From assembly GCF_963169125.1 (NCBI RefSeq), contig NC_084795.1, positions 190,872,214 to 190,936,213 on the forward strand: a stretch of DNA of 64,000 nucleotides, in the 5' to 3' direction. The stretch's first letter is position 1. Every line of letters starts with the position of its first letter. This document shows, piece after piece, positions 35,960-47,396 of the stretch. A model generated the notes under the pieces. It was given only the letters and a program-made list of their open reading frames with translations, was not told the DNA's origin and searched no databases. A program made the position numbers and the translations under genes. This DNA is from Humulus lupulus. Its lineage: Eukaryota; Streptophyta; Magnoliopsida; Rosales; Cannabaceae.

Positions 35960-36973
35960 TCAGGTTTTTTGCAAAACCTGCCTTAAAGGTTGATTGGTTA
36001 TGACGTGTATTGAGTGGGACTGAAAGTACGGCCTGAGCTTTCGGGAGGCCGTGATAAGGCAGAACGCCAATTTCTCCATCAACGGGTACCGGGAATCTCC
36101 TCCGAGAAGTCTCTTGCTGATGTAGTAAACTGGTCTCTGAACCCGGTCTTCTTCTCGGATCAATACGGCACTAGCTGCATCCTCTGTGACAGCTAGGTAG
36201 AGAAAAAGAGGCTCTCCTGCTTTTGGTTTGGATAATACGGGTGGCTCGGCCAAGTGTGCCTTTAGCTCGAGGAAAGCACTTTCGCACTCTTCTGTCCACT
36301 CGAACTTCTTATTTCCTCAGAGGAGGTTGTAGAATGGCAAGCACTTATCGGTGGATTTTGAAATAAACTGGTTGAGGGCTGCCACCCTTCATGTCAGGCC
36401 TTGGACATCTTTGCGCGATCTGGGTGAGGGAAGCTCGAGTAATGATCTGATCTTGTCGGGGTTTGCCTCGATTCCTCGGGTATTGATGATGAAACCCAGG
36501 AATTTTCCCGATGCGACTCCAAAAGTGCACTTTTGCGGATTAAGCCTCATGCCATACTCCCATAGTATCTTGAAGCATTCTTCCAGGTCGGAAACATGGT
36601 TATCGGCAGTCTTTGACTTGACTAGCATGTCATCAACGTACACTTTCATGTTCTTCCGGATCTGGTTTGCGAACATTCTATTTACTAACCTTTGGTACGT
36701 AGCACCAGCGTTCTTCAGCCCGAATGGCATGACCTTGTAACAATAGACGTTAGTCGAGGTCATGAATCTGGTGTGCTCCTAGTCCGCCGGATTCATGGCG
36801 ATCTGATTGTAGCCTGAGTATACGTCCATAAAGGAAATGAGCTCGTGCCCCGCCGTGGCGTCCATCAATTGGTCAATCCTTGGCAAGGGAAAACAATATT
36901 TGGGGCAGGCTTTATTCAGGTCAGAGAAGTCGATGCATGTTCGCCACTTCCCATTGGGCTTCGGGACCAGCAC
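35960..36973 (-). pseudogene. Tat-1 reverse transcriptase and RNase H
   Basis: One frame broken by nonsense codons. 36779-36973 has VPKPNGKWRTCIDFSDLNKA and SFMDVYSGYNQI, ending in TAG at 36779. 36389-36763 has YCYKVMPFGLKNAGATYQRL, the catalytic YVDDMLVKS, and FLGFIINTRGIEANPDK, ending in a stop at 36389. 35960-36253 has the RNase H tail (LYLAVTEDAASAVLIRE, VYYISKRLLG, YPLMEKLAF). The RNase H connection domain between 36254 and 36388 contains another stop. The catalytic aspartates are preserved. Confidence 0.88.
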
Positions 36974-37589
36974 GGGGTTGGCGACCCAATTCAGAAACTT
37001 GGCTTCACAGATAAAGCTGCATTTCTTGAGCCGGGCTACTTCTTCCTCTAAGGCTTCAGCTTGAGTTGTTCCGAGGCGCCTCTACTTCTGGGACTTCGCA
37101 GGAATGCTTTTATCCAGATGAAAAGTGTGCATGATGATACTTGGGCTGATTCCCACCATGTCCTCGTGCGACCACGCAAACACATCCAGGTTGTCCTACA
37201 GAAATTTAGTCAGCTCCGCCTTCCTCTTGTTACAGAGGTTTTTCCCGAGCTTGACCATCCGTGAAGGGTTCTGTGGATCGATGTTTACTTCCTCGAGCTC
37301 CTCAATAGCCTGGAGCTCGGACCTATCCTCGCCTATTCAGGGGTCAATATCCTCACTTAAGACGATATTTTCCCCTTCGGCGCTCTGAGGTTTTTCAATC
37401 TCCGGACCAGCTAAGGGTTCCTGAGATTCCTCTCCACCACCTGGGTTTCGATTTACCCTTCATGGAAATGCTGTAGCATTCCCTGGCAGCGAGCTGATCG
37501 CCATGGACAGTGCATATTCCCGGTGAAGTAGGGAATTTCATCGCGAGGTGGCGAATGGAAGTGACGGCCTCAAAGGCTATGAGCGTGGG
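36974..37589 (-). pseudogene. Tat-1 protease-RT linker
   Basis: Degenerate coding sequence between protease and RT. Short stretches with the flavour of the Tat linker are present but there is no continuous frame. No separate gene is visible. Confidence 0.45.
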
Positions 37590-37835
37590 TCATCCCAAAA
37601 TTGGGTTGTATGCAGCGGAGCAGTCGATGACCACGAACTCGAGGAGTTTGGAGACTGTCCGAGGTCCTTCCCCTAGGGTGATCACCAGCTCGATAGTCCC
37701 TATGGCCGCTGATCCTTCTCCTGAAAAACCATACAGCATCATGGAGGTCGCCTTCAGCTCGGCGACAGTTAGACCCATCTTCTCCAATGTGGACCAGAAT
37801 AGAAGGTTTACAGAGCTCCCATTATCGATCGGCAC
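37590..37835 (-). pseudogene. Tat-1 aspartic protease
   Basis: 82 residues around the active site PIDNGSSVNLLFW, with the catalytic aspartate present but asparagine in place of the usual T/S after it. Then MLYGFSGEGSAAIGTIELVITLG and FVVIDCSAAYNPILG. The domain processes Gag-Pol in active elements. It is flanked by frame breaks. Confidence 0.8.
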
Positions 37836-37895
37836 CCTCCTAACCTTCCGATTAGCGAGCTGAACTGCTACGACCAGAGGGTCGTTATGGGGGAA

Positions 37896-39150
37896 CTAGA
37901 CATGGCCCGCATCTTCTTCTATAAAAATGATTGGCTGCCTTTCCAATCGCTGCTGCTTTGGCAAACGCTGTTCTGGGACAAACTCTACTCCATTATGCGC
38001 CTTGAGTTCGTTTACGTACCTCTTCTGGGCACCCCTGCTCATGCCAGCCATATGCGGACCTCCAGATATTATGGATATCTCTCCTCCTATCACGGGAGGA
38101 GGGACGTCCTGATCTACCCAAGACCCGGGCTGACTGACCGGGACTTCTGGAGCAGGTCGACTTGCTAGAACCCTGTTCCACGCGTACTGGGCCAAGGGGC
38201 CGGCTCGGATGAGAGTCTCGATCTCATCTTTCAAATGCCTACAATCATCGGTATTGTGGCCAACGTCGCTGTGAAAACGGCAAAACTTGGAGGTGTCTCT
38301 CTTCCCCTTCTGGTGCTTCAATGGCTCCGGTCTCTTCCAGGGGAGGCGAGTAGAGTTTGCCAGGAAGATGTTCTCCCTAGAGTGGGTGAGCTCTGTATAA
38401 GTCACGTAGACGAGCTTAAACTTGTCTACGGACTTATTCTTCTTTGGGCCGTGCTAGCTGCCCTCGCCGTTCCCCTTTCTTTTACCTCCATCGAGCTGGT
38501 TATTCTGTGTGACGTTTTGGGTTACTGTCGCGACCTCCGTCCCCACTCCAGCGGGCTGCTCAGGGACCTGGCTGGTCCCTGCAGCTGAGGCTTCGGCCTC
38601 CTCCAAGTTGATCCATTCTTGGGCCCTATTTAGGAACTCGTTCACCGTGCTAACTCCCTTCATTTGTATATCTTTCCAGAGTCCCCCTCTGACGAGGATC
38701 CCGGTTCTTAAGGCCATGAGCTTGGAGCTGTCATCCGCATCTCTGGCACGAGCAGGGATGCTCGTGAACCTGCCTAGGTAAGCCTTCAGAGGTTCGTCGG
38801 GCTGCTGCCTCACGTTAGCCAGAAAATCGGCCTTGACGCGGGCAGCCTGGGAGGCTCGGAATGCCCTTTTGAAGTCCATCGAGAAAGTCTTCCAGGAGCT
38901 GATTGATTGTCTTTTGCTTTGCTTGAACCACTGCTTGGCTGGTCCAGTCAGTGTGGAGGGAAATATCAGACACCTCAGCTCGGGGCCAATGTTGTGGGCC
39001 ATCATCAGGGTGTTGAACATCCCCAGATGATCCGACGGATCTCCGTCTCCATTGAATTTGGACAGGTGCGGCATACAGAAACCGGGTGGGTAAGCCGTTG
39101 CTGCTATGCTGGGGCGAAGAGCTCCATTTCGTCCCCCGAATCATATTCAT
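37896..39150 (-). pseudogene. Tat-1 gag core and zinc-binding region
   Basis: 38454-39074 is the retrotransposon gag domain: MPHLSKFNGDGDPSDHLGMF, LTGPAKQWFKQ, PDEPLKAYLGRF, and ALRTGILVRGGLW. A TAG at 38454 separates it from 37896-38405 in the same frame. That segment contains the short metal-binding motif CRFHSDVGHNTDDC followed by RHLKDEIETLIRAG, typical of Tat Gag. A frameshift lies between this and the N-terminal ORF at 39467. Confidence 0.85.
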
Positions 39151-39466
39151 CTTTCTCTTTCTCCGACAGGAGCTTCCTCATCAGCTCCTCTATCTGAGCC
39201 AAGCGCTCAAGGGTTTTGTCCTGATTTCCTTGGTTATTTCGGGGCTGCTCAACAGCTCTGGATCCATTGTACATATTTGGTGGGTTATTGCCCCTCTTAT
39301 CTTGAGATAGGTTATTTGGGGCATTCTCGCCGTTACGTACTTCGGACAGGTCTCCCCCTGAGCGAGCATGGCTGCCGCCTCCTACTGGCTCTCCTCTATG
39401 AGAGTTAAGGCGATCTCGCAGGTCACCCCCCTGGGTGGTTTGAGGACTTTGTGCTGAGCTTAAATG

Positions 39467-40390
39467 CTAACGCAGGTCTTCGCTAGAGAGGTCGCTCTGG
39501 TTACTGCCGGTCCAGTAGCTCCCGTTAGAAAAGCTCGGAGTCCGCCTTTGGGGGTGAGGATCCGGGCTCTGTCTCGGCGCCCCGCTACGTCGGGAAGGTC
39601 CCATGGACGGCGGGTTTCTCCTACTGCTTCCATAAGCTGGGATATCTCGGATGGGCCGAGGTGGAGATAGATATCTTATTGGCGAGGGAGGATTCCTGAC
39701 CGGAGATGCGATCCTGGTTCCATCAGGGCGGATCAAGTTAGGTGGGGACCTTGCGGCCTTGCCAACCTGCGGGTCCAGTGCCTGGCGATTTGGACGAGGC
39801 GCAGGACGGCTGGTGGGGACGGGATGATGCTGTGAGCCCTCCCCGGATCTCCTTCTGGAACTTCCTCGAGCTCTCCTGGGCGCGCTCGAGGCTGGTTGGG
39901 ACCTGGGAGTTGAAGTTCGGACCGAACGGCTGTACTGTTGTTCGGCTCTAGGCATTTCTTCGAAGTTTGCCTCTCGACGGTGTGATGAGGGAATAGAGTT
40001 GGCTGTCGGAGGTCTGTCCGAGCGGCTAGGCCTGGACCGATTACCCCGGCGGGACATATGAGTCTCGCCTTGCCTCTTTCCGTCGTTAGCGTCGGTTGTA
40101 AGAGGGGGTAGTCGGGCCAACACCTCCTTGATATGCTGATTATTTGTTGCTAGATGGCTCCTCAGCTGAGCATTCTCCATCTTCAGTGCAGTGTAATAAC
40201 CTGGGTTTGGATTAGGTGGCTGGGGCGCCGAACTTCCAGTGTCATCTTGGCCCACCGGCTGCTGTTGGACCTCAGGAATTTGTTCACCGGGGATGGCGAT
40301 ATGATGAGCCTCCTGCCCATCATGCTGTTTCGTCTCGTTACCGTGTCTGGATCGAGTGGTCACCATAGTGGATGTTTGCGACAGCACCAA
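39467..40390 (-). pseudogene. Tat-1 gag N-terminal region
   Basis: 307 open codons directly after the primer site. The likely native start is the internal MVTTRSR. The product has a short helical segment (TALKMENAQLRSHLATNN) followed by a long low-complexity, basic, R/S/P-rich region, a known feature of Tat Gag N-termini. It ends in SSEDLR, then a stop and a frame change before the gag core. Confidence 0.75.
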
Positions 40391-40399
40391 TCTAACTTG

Positions 40400-40419
40400 C
40401 TCTCAATGAAAGCACCAAA
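40400..40419 (-). other. Tat-1 primer binding site position
   Basis: On the minus strand TTTGGTGCTTTCATTGAGAG starts one base after the LTR end. This is the primer-site position. I cannot match it to a tRNA with confidence. Confidence 0.5.
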
Positions 40420-40420
40420 C

Positions 40421-41185
40421 TGTTGACGCGGTTCTTCGCCAACAGGTAATTAAGAAAATAAGAGGAAGGGATTAGTGCTTATGTTGAACCGAAACAGATG
40501 AATGATCTTTTTAGAATCTGGTGACACAATTACGTTTTTAGGTGGTTCAAAGGTTAAAATCCTTCTACTCCACCAGTCAATATTATTGCTATATGCTTGG
40601 TATTCTTTTACAAGGTATTTCTTACACAATCGAATCCAACCCTTTGCAACTCCCAGGGTCTCCATATTTATAGGAGAAGGCACCTGGGAGTTGGTAAGAA
40701 GGTCATCCCGTGACCTTCTTACCTATCATGTCAACTCTGTGACATTCATGATTAATTCCTAAAACCTGACACATGAAGTGTGGTCTAATCAATAGGTAAG
40801 GGGGATAATGGGCCGCACGACCCAACCCAGTCGTGGGTGTCTGAATGCGCACGTTCATGCTGCGTGTCCGAGAATTCAGGGATATATCAGACACGTGATG
40901 CTAATATATGCACGTTTACCTTGCGTGGTTGACTTTATAAAAGGTCACAGCCTCCAACTCTAGCTCGTACCACGAGCTAGATGCTTCCCTCGACCTGTGG
41001 CCTTCAGAGTCCAAACTCAGTCTAATCTTGGCAAACCCTTAGGCTACCTCAAGCTGAGGAGGTAGGAACTTTCTATGGTAGCCCCGGTCTTGGGGATGTC
41101 CACGTGGTAGACATGATTAGGCCGTATCTCACGATTAGGCCGTATCTCAGCTTGCTAATAGCCCGTGGGAAAACCAGGGTGTACA
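40421..41185 (-). repeat. Tat-1 5' LTR
   Basis: 765 bp. On the minus strand it begins TGTACACCCTGG and ends CGCGTCAACA. TATAAATA on the minus strand at 40665-40672 is the TATA candidate. A duplicated 16-bp segment (CACGATTAGGCCGTATCTC-like) lies at 41112-41147. It abuts GGAAC, which also occurs at the matching point of the intact copia LTR (51457), so Tat-1 inserted there. Confidence 0.85.
40665..40672 (-). promoter_or_regulatory. TATA box in Tat-1 5' LTR
   Basis: TATAAATA read on the minus strand, about 245 bp from the LTR 3' end. Confidence 0.55.
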
Positions 41186-41825
41186 GGAACTAATATACGA
41201 TCCGTTAGGAAAGATTAGATTCCGTATTGTTGATACATGTTCCCAGCCATCCATGATATTAAATCTCCAAAAAAAAAGTCATTAGCCTCATTCTTTGAAG
41301 AGACTTTAACGATTGAATCAAAAGATTTAATAAACATGAACAGGAGTTCATGAACACTCAGGATTTAGGTTGATCTATAAATGATCATTAGTTATGATAT
41401 GAATTACAAGTCTTTATTGTTAAATGGTTTTTGGATAAAGACTTTAATTCATATCGGTCCATGTCATATATAATCATATTATATAAACCACCTTTACCGA
41501 GATGTCTTACCACATCAATAATCCGAATCTAGATTATTTGTATCATTATGATACTCAGTAAACCGTACTTACAACTCCAATTAAAGAATTCCATAACTTT
41601 AATTTGTCGTTGTTGACTATTTTTATTCATTCATGTGTTCTTAATTCTCTCGTACTAATACAAGATCACATCCTCAATAATGAATATGGAATTTTTCTAA
41701 TATTTACAAAATTATTCAAACAATAATTTAACAATCTAAATATGACAATAATAATAAACCATTGTATTTATTTATTCATAGAAAAAACAAATGTCTTTAC
41801 ATGCTTTTAGGACACACTCCTAACA
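41186..41825 (-). repeat. Copia 3' LTR, U3 part only
   Basis: 640 bp matching 51457-52096. It ends on the left exactly where the Tat-1 LTR starts. The first five bases, GGAAC, are the predicted Tat-1 target duplication. The other 1258 bp of this LTR should lie beyond the left end of Tat-1. Confidence 0.9.
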
Positions 41826-41840
41826 ATCTCCCACTTGTAC
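41826..41840 (-). other. Copia polypurine tract
   Basis: ACAAGTGGGAGAT on the minus strand ends at the LTR start TGTTAGGAG. This is the classical tract of Angela-type copia elements. Confidence 0.85.
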
Positions 41841-42644
41841 TTAAAGCAAGTGAGACATTTCTCTCAATCCCATATTACGTACATGACCCTCGAATTGCTT
41901 TGTTGGAAGCGTCTTCGTGAACGGGTCCGCCAGGTTGTGTTCTGATGCGATTTTCAGAATGGTCACATCTCCTCTATGTATGATTTCTCTGACTAAGTGA
42001 TATTTGCGCTCTATATGCTTTCCCCTCTTGTGGCTTCTTGGTTCTTTAGAATTGGCCACTGCTCCACTGTTGTCACAGTAAAGAACAAGTGGTTTTTCCA
42101 CTTCTAGAACTACTTCCAAATCTGTGTAGAACTTTTTCAGCCAAACCGCTTCCTTAGCTGCTTCACAAGCTGCTATGTATTCAGCTTCCATGGTTGAATC
42201 AGCTATACTGGATTGCTTAATGCTTCCCCAGACAACTGCTCCACCACCAAGAGTGAATATTGACCCAGAAGTAGACTTTTTACTATCCTTGTCAGATTGA
42301 AAATCTGAGTCAGTGTATCCAGTAGGCTCGAGGTCACTACCCGAATATACTAGCATATAGTCTCCTGTTCTCCTGAGATACTTGAGAATATGTTTCACTG
42401 TAATCCAGTGTTTCAAACCTGGATTTGATTGATAACGACTGACAATCCCTACTGCATAACATATGTCAAGTCTAGTACATAACATTGCATACATTAGGCT
42501 CCCTACAACTGATGGATAGGGGTACTTTCTCATGTCCTCCTGCTCTTGTAGTGTCTTTGGACACTGATCTTTGCAAAGAGAAATTCCATGTCTGGTTGGC
42601 AATTGACCCTTTTTGGAATTCTCCATAGAGAATCTTTCAAGCAC
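41841..42644 (-). pseudogene. Copia RNase H and end of RT
   Basis: 267 open codons. The RT connection (YPSVVGSLMYAMLCTRLDI, GIVSRYQSNPG, WITVKHILKYLRRT) leads to RNase H: D in GYTDSDFQSDKDSKKSTSG, E in STMEAEYIAACEAAKEAVW, D in LYCDNSGAVANSKEP, and HNLADPFTKTL. The catalytic residues are present. It runs to within a few bases of the polypurine tract, as in active copia elements. A stop just before 42644 cuts it from the RT palm. Confidence 0.9.
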
Positions 42645-42662
42645 TTTATCAATATAATTTGC

Positions 42663-43767
42663 TTATGAAAGTGCTAGGAGCTTGTTCTTTCTATCTCTTA
42701 GAATTTTAATGCCTAGAACATAGCTCGCTTCTCCCAAATCTTTCATTTGGAATTTGTCAGCCAACCATTTCTTTACATTTGATAATGTCTCTACATCATT
42801 CCCAATGAGTAGGATATCATCAACGTAAAGAACTAAGAAAACCACAATTTTTTCTTTGATGTATTTATAAACACATGCTTCGTCAACATTTTGTTCGAAA
42901 CAATATGTTTTAATAGTTTCATCAAATGTTAAGTTCCAAGATCTTGATGCTTGTTTCAATCCATATATGGATTTCAACAATTTGCATACATTTAAACCCT
43001 TCTGGTTGTTCCATATAGATGGTTTCATCAAGGTGGCCATTCAAAAAAGCTGTCTTGACGTCCATTTGCCATATCTCATAATTATAAATGGCAACTATGG
43101 ATAAGAGTATGCGAATGGACTTAAGCATGGCCACAGGAGAAAATGTTTCTTCATAGTCCACACCCTCTCTCTATGTGTAGTCTTTGGCCACAAGCCTTGC
43201 TTTATAGGTTTCTACCTTTCCATCTGCACCCTTTTTCTTCTTGTAGATCCATTTCCATCCAATGGCATTAACATTGTCAGGCAGATCTACAAGTTCCCAG
43301 ACTGAATTGGAATACATTGATTCCATTTCTTGATTCATGGCTTCTTGCCACTTATCAACATCAGGGTCTTCCATTGCTTCTTTAAAAGTCAATGGATCGT
43401 CCTTTTCAGTATCTGATACAAGAACGTGTGCCTCATGTTCGTAGCGAATAGGTTGCCTCACAATCCTCCCACTACGACGTTGCACTGGTTTTTCCTTTTC
43501 AGGAAATGTGATTTCTTTGGTTGTTTTATCATTAATTGTTGCTGGTGACTTCGCGACTTCATTTGAGACCATATCCCCCGGTACAACCTTACTTGGAGGT
43601 TTGTGGTTATTAACATAGTCATATTCAAGAAAAGTTGCATTTGTCAATACAAATGTTTTATTTTCTTTTGGACTATAGAAAATTCCACCTCTAGTCTCTT
43701 TGGAATATCCCACAAACATACACACTTCAGAGCACGTTTCCAACTTCCCAGTCTTTCCTTTAAGCAC
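42663..43767 (-). pseudogene. Copia integrase C-terminus and reverse transcriptase
   Basis: 43171-43767 carries the end of integrase (MFVGYSKETRGGIFYSPKE, TNATFLEYDYV) and the RT start (WQEAMNQEMESMYSNSVWELV, AIGWKWIYKKKKG, YKARLVAKDYT). RT continues in 42922-43161 (DYEETFSPVAMLKSIRILL, IWQMDVKTAFLNG, YMEQPEGF) and 42663-43040 (KLLKSIYGLKQASRSW and the catalytic YVDDILLIGND). It is split by at least two frameshifts or stops, near 43165 and 43030. Confidence 0.88.
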
Positions 43768-44178
43768 ATGTGCAGGACACCCCTAAATTTGAAAATGGTG
43801 TAGACTAGGTTTACAACCATTCCATAATTCTATGGGTGTCTATTGGATAGACTTAGGTGGAACATCATTCAATGTGTATAGAACACATTTAATCGTATAG
43901 CCCATGAATGACAGTGGTAATGATGAGAAACTCTTCATTCATCTAACCATATCTAATAACGTTCTATTCCGACTATCTAAAACATCATTTTATTGTGTTG
44001 TTTCAGGTGTAGTGAGTTGGAATTGAATGCCATGCTCACGTTGATTGTTCTTGAATTCACAGTCCAAGTACTCTCTTCCTCGATCAGATCGAAGTGCTTT
44101 TTAGTGATTTACCTAATTACTTTTTAGCCTTTGCTTGAAATTCTTTGAACTTTCCAAAAGTCTCAGATTTTCTTTGCA
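43768..44178 (-). pseudogene. Degenerate copia integrase core
   Basis: Between the pre-integrase part and the integrase C-terminus. Short matches to a copia core remain in different frames (for example, the minus-strand reading of 44020-44100 resembles the DRGREYLD region). No continuous frame; inactive. Confidence 0.55.
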
Positions 44179-44444
44179 TTAATTATAGGTAACCATATCT
44201 CGAATAATCATCAATGAAAGTGACGAAATATTCACAACCTCCTCTTGCTTGTACATTAAGTGGATTGCGAAATCCATATGTATTAGCTGAAGTGGTCCTG
44301 TGGCTCTTGAACCTTTAGCAGAGAAAGGTCTCTTGGTCATTTTGTTTTCTAGACAGGATTTACAAACAGGGAGAGATCCAATAAATGGTTCTCCTAAAGG
44401 ACTATCCTTTACAAGCCTATTTACTCTGTCTAGACCAATATGGT
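44179..44444 (-). pseudogene. Copia pre-integrase zinc domain and integrase start
   Basis: HYNHIGLDRVNRLVKDSPLG, then LPVCKSCLENKMTKRPFSAK and ATGPLQLIHMDFA. This is the GAG-pre-integrase domain with the CxxC half of the zinc finger and the start of the catalytic core. Solo LTR X interrupts it at 44444. The frame continues at 47397, where the tryptophan of the usual LWH motif is a TGA stop. Confidence 0.85.
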
Positions 44445-45342
44445 TGTAATGCCCCAAATTTCCTAATAAGGTTTAGGACCTTGATTAGGAGGACGGGAGG
44501 GCCATAATTGCTTTATTATGCTATTTAATGATAATATGCATGTTTAGGTGTATTAAATATGCATGTGAACCCATTTGTGATTAATTGGATGATTTTCATA
44601 TTTTGGCCATTTCGGGAATTTTTGGCATATATGTGAAATGGGCGTGGTGCTTTGTTATTATTTGGTTATGTCAGGGTTACTCAGCACAAGACGATCCTAG
44701 GAGGTAAGCTAGTGGGAAAGTCACAACGGAATTTAAGCTTGACTTGTAGTAAGTCAAGGGGTATTTAGAGCATTACCGGGTTATTGGGTAATGGGAATTA
44801 ATATTTGGTGATAAATTGGGAGTTAGTAAGATCAGGGGGAAATTCAGGAGGTTTTGACTATTTTGTCCCCGGGGGTATTTTCGGGACCCCGAGCATTAGG
44901 ATTTGGTTGAGGCTACTTAAGCTTGAAGTAACCTTTTAAAAGAATAAAAAGAACGTTCTGTACGTTCTCTCTCCCTCTAAGTTCCACTTTCGTCTCCCGA
45001 TCGCATTTTCGAAGGAAACTTGAGTTCTAGGACTCGGATTCAAGCGAGGATCGAGGCATAGCGATCCTAGGAAAGATTAGAAGCTTATTAGCCGAAGGAT
45101 TTAGTTGGAAACAACTCAATTGGAGGTAATTCAAGTTTTAAGTTCTAAGTTTTTAAAGTTTTTAAGCTTGAATTGGATTTTGTGTTTTGATGTGTTTTTG
45201 AGTGATTTGAGACTTGGGTTTTATGGGTTTTGGATCATGGGGATGTTTGGGAACTTTGATTTTTGAGTTTGGAGATGTTTGGATATGTTTATGAAAGGAT
45301 TTTAGATGAAGAAATGGAGGATTTTTGGCTGGGTTCGAGGTT

Positions 45343-45520
45343 GAGCCGCGACTCTGTTCTTGGGCGCTGCAGCTCAAGCTTGAAGAAGCTGCTGGTTTGG
45401 TGCTGATGGGCTATTTGAGCTGCGGCTCTATTGGGTAGAGCTGAGGCTCTAATTGCTGTCAGAGAGGATTTTTGGGCCTGACTTGAGTGGGGTTGTGGCT
45501 CTAATGGTTGGGGCCGAAGC
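45343..45520. promoter_or_regulatory. Six GC-rich motifs as three 21-bp pairs in X LTR
   Basis: Core starts at 45345 (GCCGCGACTC), 45366 (GCTGCAGCTC), 45419 (GCTGCGGCTC), 45440 (GCTGAGGCTC), 45492 (GTTGTGGCTC) and 45513 (GCCGAAGCTC). Spacing inside each pair is 21 bp; pairs recur at 74 and 73 bp. Spacers resemble TTGGG. Confidence 0.7.
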
Positions 45521-46118
45521 TCAAAAGAGGAAAAGTGACCAAAATGGGTTTTTAGTCATGGGAACTCAAACCTTGGGCCTCGGGATCATTCCTACTACCC
45601 AGATTAGTGAGGATTGATGTCTTGGAGGCTAAGTTTTAGTTCAAGGGTTGGTTTTAGAACTTGAACTCATTGGATCACCATTTGTGGTTGTGACTAGGTT
45701 AACACTAGAGGCTTGGAATCAGGATCGTGCTTGTGGCTCATTTGTTGGTCACCTGTGCTTGGACCCAATGTAAGAAAACTGCACCCCATGTGTGACATGC
45801 ATGGTTATGATTGATGCATGTTGAATGTTTAAATGTAAACATTGATAGCATAATGAATCCTTGGCAATCTTGCCCATTTGCATATGATTATTGTTGAGGC
45901 ATGCTGGATGATTAAGTGTGATGCATGTGATGCACGAGAAACATGTGATTAGGGCATGCCATGAATGATCAGTATGAGACTGGTCAGAGCTTGAGTCTCT
46001 GTGTTTGTGCATGATCATAATTATGCTAGCAACTGTTAAGTAAGCATGCTGAATGCCCTACTTTTGGATAATTGGCATATGATACACATTGATAGCATTG
46101 CTTACGTGTGCATGGTAC

Positions 46119-46334
46119 TGACTAATTAGTCAGATTTGGCAAAGGTGCTAGTATCAACTGTGAAGCTGTGACTCATTAGTCAGGTTCGACAGTGGTACTG
46201 GGCACTGGGCACACAGGGCTGACTCATTAGTCAGAATTGGCAAAGGTGTTAGTATCAACTGTGAAGCTGTGACTCACTAGTCAAGTTCGGCAATGGTACT
46301 GGGCACTGGTCACATTGTGCTAACTCACTAGTCA
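46119..46334. repeat. TGACTAATTAGTCA dyads every 50-51 bp; 101-bp tandem repeat
   Basis: Dyads at 46119 (perfect 14-bp palindrome), 46169, 46220, 46270 and 46321, spaced 50, 51, 50 and 51 bp. The surrounding sequence repeats with a 101-bp period (AAAGGTGYTAGTATCAACTG in both copies). TGACTCA is the core bZIP (GCN4/AP-1-like) site. Confidence 0.8.
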
Positions 46335-46990
46335 GGACGACCTTAGTGTGTTTAGTGCAAGCTATGTTGATTAGAACTAATCGACCTTCTGCATTGAATG
46401 ACTCAAAGAGCATTAATGCAGGACCGACCTCAAGTTCAATGAATATAAACAAGCGTTTATCTAGCCAAAGGCTAGTCATTTAGAGCCAGGGCCAGCGAGC
46501 CCCGTGACTGTTAGGTCACATGGCTATGGGTACCGGCCCCTTAGTGACATGCTTGTCAGTCACTCATTTGATAAGAGCCATTGCAGGAAAGCCTAGGTAA
46601 CGGTGTCATTACACAGCTATGGGCACTGGGCCCTTAGTGACTTGGTTGTCAGTCACTCAGTATGGTTTACCAGAACCTCAAGTGATATTCACTCATCTGA
46701 TCAGAGCTATGAGCTCTGTATGATCATTTTGATCATCATATGCATGGCTTGGGCATTGAGGCCCCTAGTGACTTGCTTGTTGGTCACTCAACACGGTTTA
46801 TCGGAACCTCTAGCATTACGACACTCATCTGATTAGGATTGACTTGATAGTCCTCCAATCAGAAGGCCAGGATTTCTTATCCTGGATACCCTAGCATCAT
46901 TTGAACTCATTTGCATGCTGAATAGAGCTATGATTGCTAGGCATGCCAGATATGATTTGATAGCATGATATGACTGTTTATGAGCATATG

Positions 46991-47040
46991 AGTTTTCTTG
47001 CTGGGCTTCGGCTCACGGGTTCTTTGTGGTGCAGGTAAAG
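46991..47040 (+). promoter_or_regulatory. Conserved LTR block with donor-like CAGGTAAAG
   Basis: TTTTCTTGCTGGGCTTCGGC..., then TGTGGTGCAGGTAAAG. The same block occurs in the three other X LTRs, and in shorter form in the chromovirus LTR. It ends in a splice-donor-like CAG/GTAA. Role unknown. Confidence 0.6.
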
Positions 47041-47396
47041 GGAAAAGGAAGCTAGACCATCCTTGAGTTGGAGAGCTTAGGTGATGACGTGTACATATGC
47101 AGCTGCTCGACCAATACTTAGGCGAGGTTTGAAAGAGGAACTAGGGTTAAACCCTGTTTTGCCACTTAGAACGGCCTGTTGTAAATATTCTTTTGTAATA
47201 GACTCTGAAATTATATTTTTGGGATCCCAATGTATATATTAAACGTTCTAGTGAAACGTTACTTCTTAACCGAAATTTTTAATCCCTAAACCGCTAATCA
47301 CACTTAGTTACACGTTTATGGCCAAACGACTCGATTAGCGAGTTTAGCACTGTTTGCAATGTGCACTGTAGCGGTCCCTGGAGTTGGGGCGTGACA

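Larger units (their letters stand above)
21471..41185 (-). mobile_element. Tat-1: Ty3/gypsy (Metaviridae) Tat-lineage retrotransposon, interrupted and 3'-incomplete
   Basis: Reading leftward, the order is 5' LTR, primer-site position, gag, zinc-knuckle region, protease, reverse transcriptase, RNase H, archaeal-type RNase H, integrase. The second RNase H between RNase H and integrase is the mark of the Tat lineage. Two insertions, 22885-32198 and 32385-35521, split it; the protein reading frame resumes correctly across both when the insert and one target duplication are removed. No 3' LTR is present before the satellite begins. The 5' LTR ends at GGAAC (41186-41190), which would be its target duplication inside the copia LTR. 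Scattered stops and small indels make it non-functional. Confidence 0.88.
44445..47396 (+). mobile_element. Solo LTR, family X, 2952 bp
   Basis: TGTAATGCCCCAAATTTCC...GGGGCGTGACA, with perfect ATGGT duplications at 44440-44444 and 47397-47401. No internal coding region. Orientation is set by the TTGCTGGGC...GTGCAGG block near its 3' end, as in the chromovirus LTR. It contains the paired GC-rich motifs (45343-45520), a 101-bp tandem duplication with TGACTCA-type dyads (46119-46334), and many GTCACT/AGTGAC motifs (46500-46800). The reading frame of the host copia element is restored when it is removed. Confidence 0.9.

Noticed and set aside
40931..40944. Plus-strand TATAAAAGG in the Tat-1 LTR
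   Set aside because: Wrong strand for Tat-1 transcription, and no ORF lies downstream; the minus-strand TATAAATA at 40665 fits better.
45162..46836. ORFs on both strands in the X solo LTR
   Set aside because: Short, low-complexity, and absent from the other X copies.
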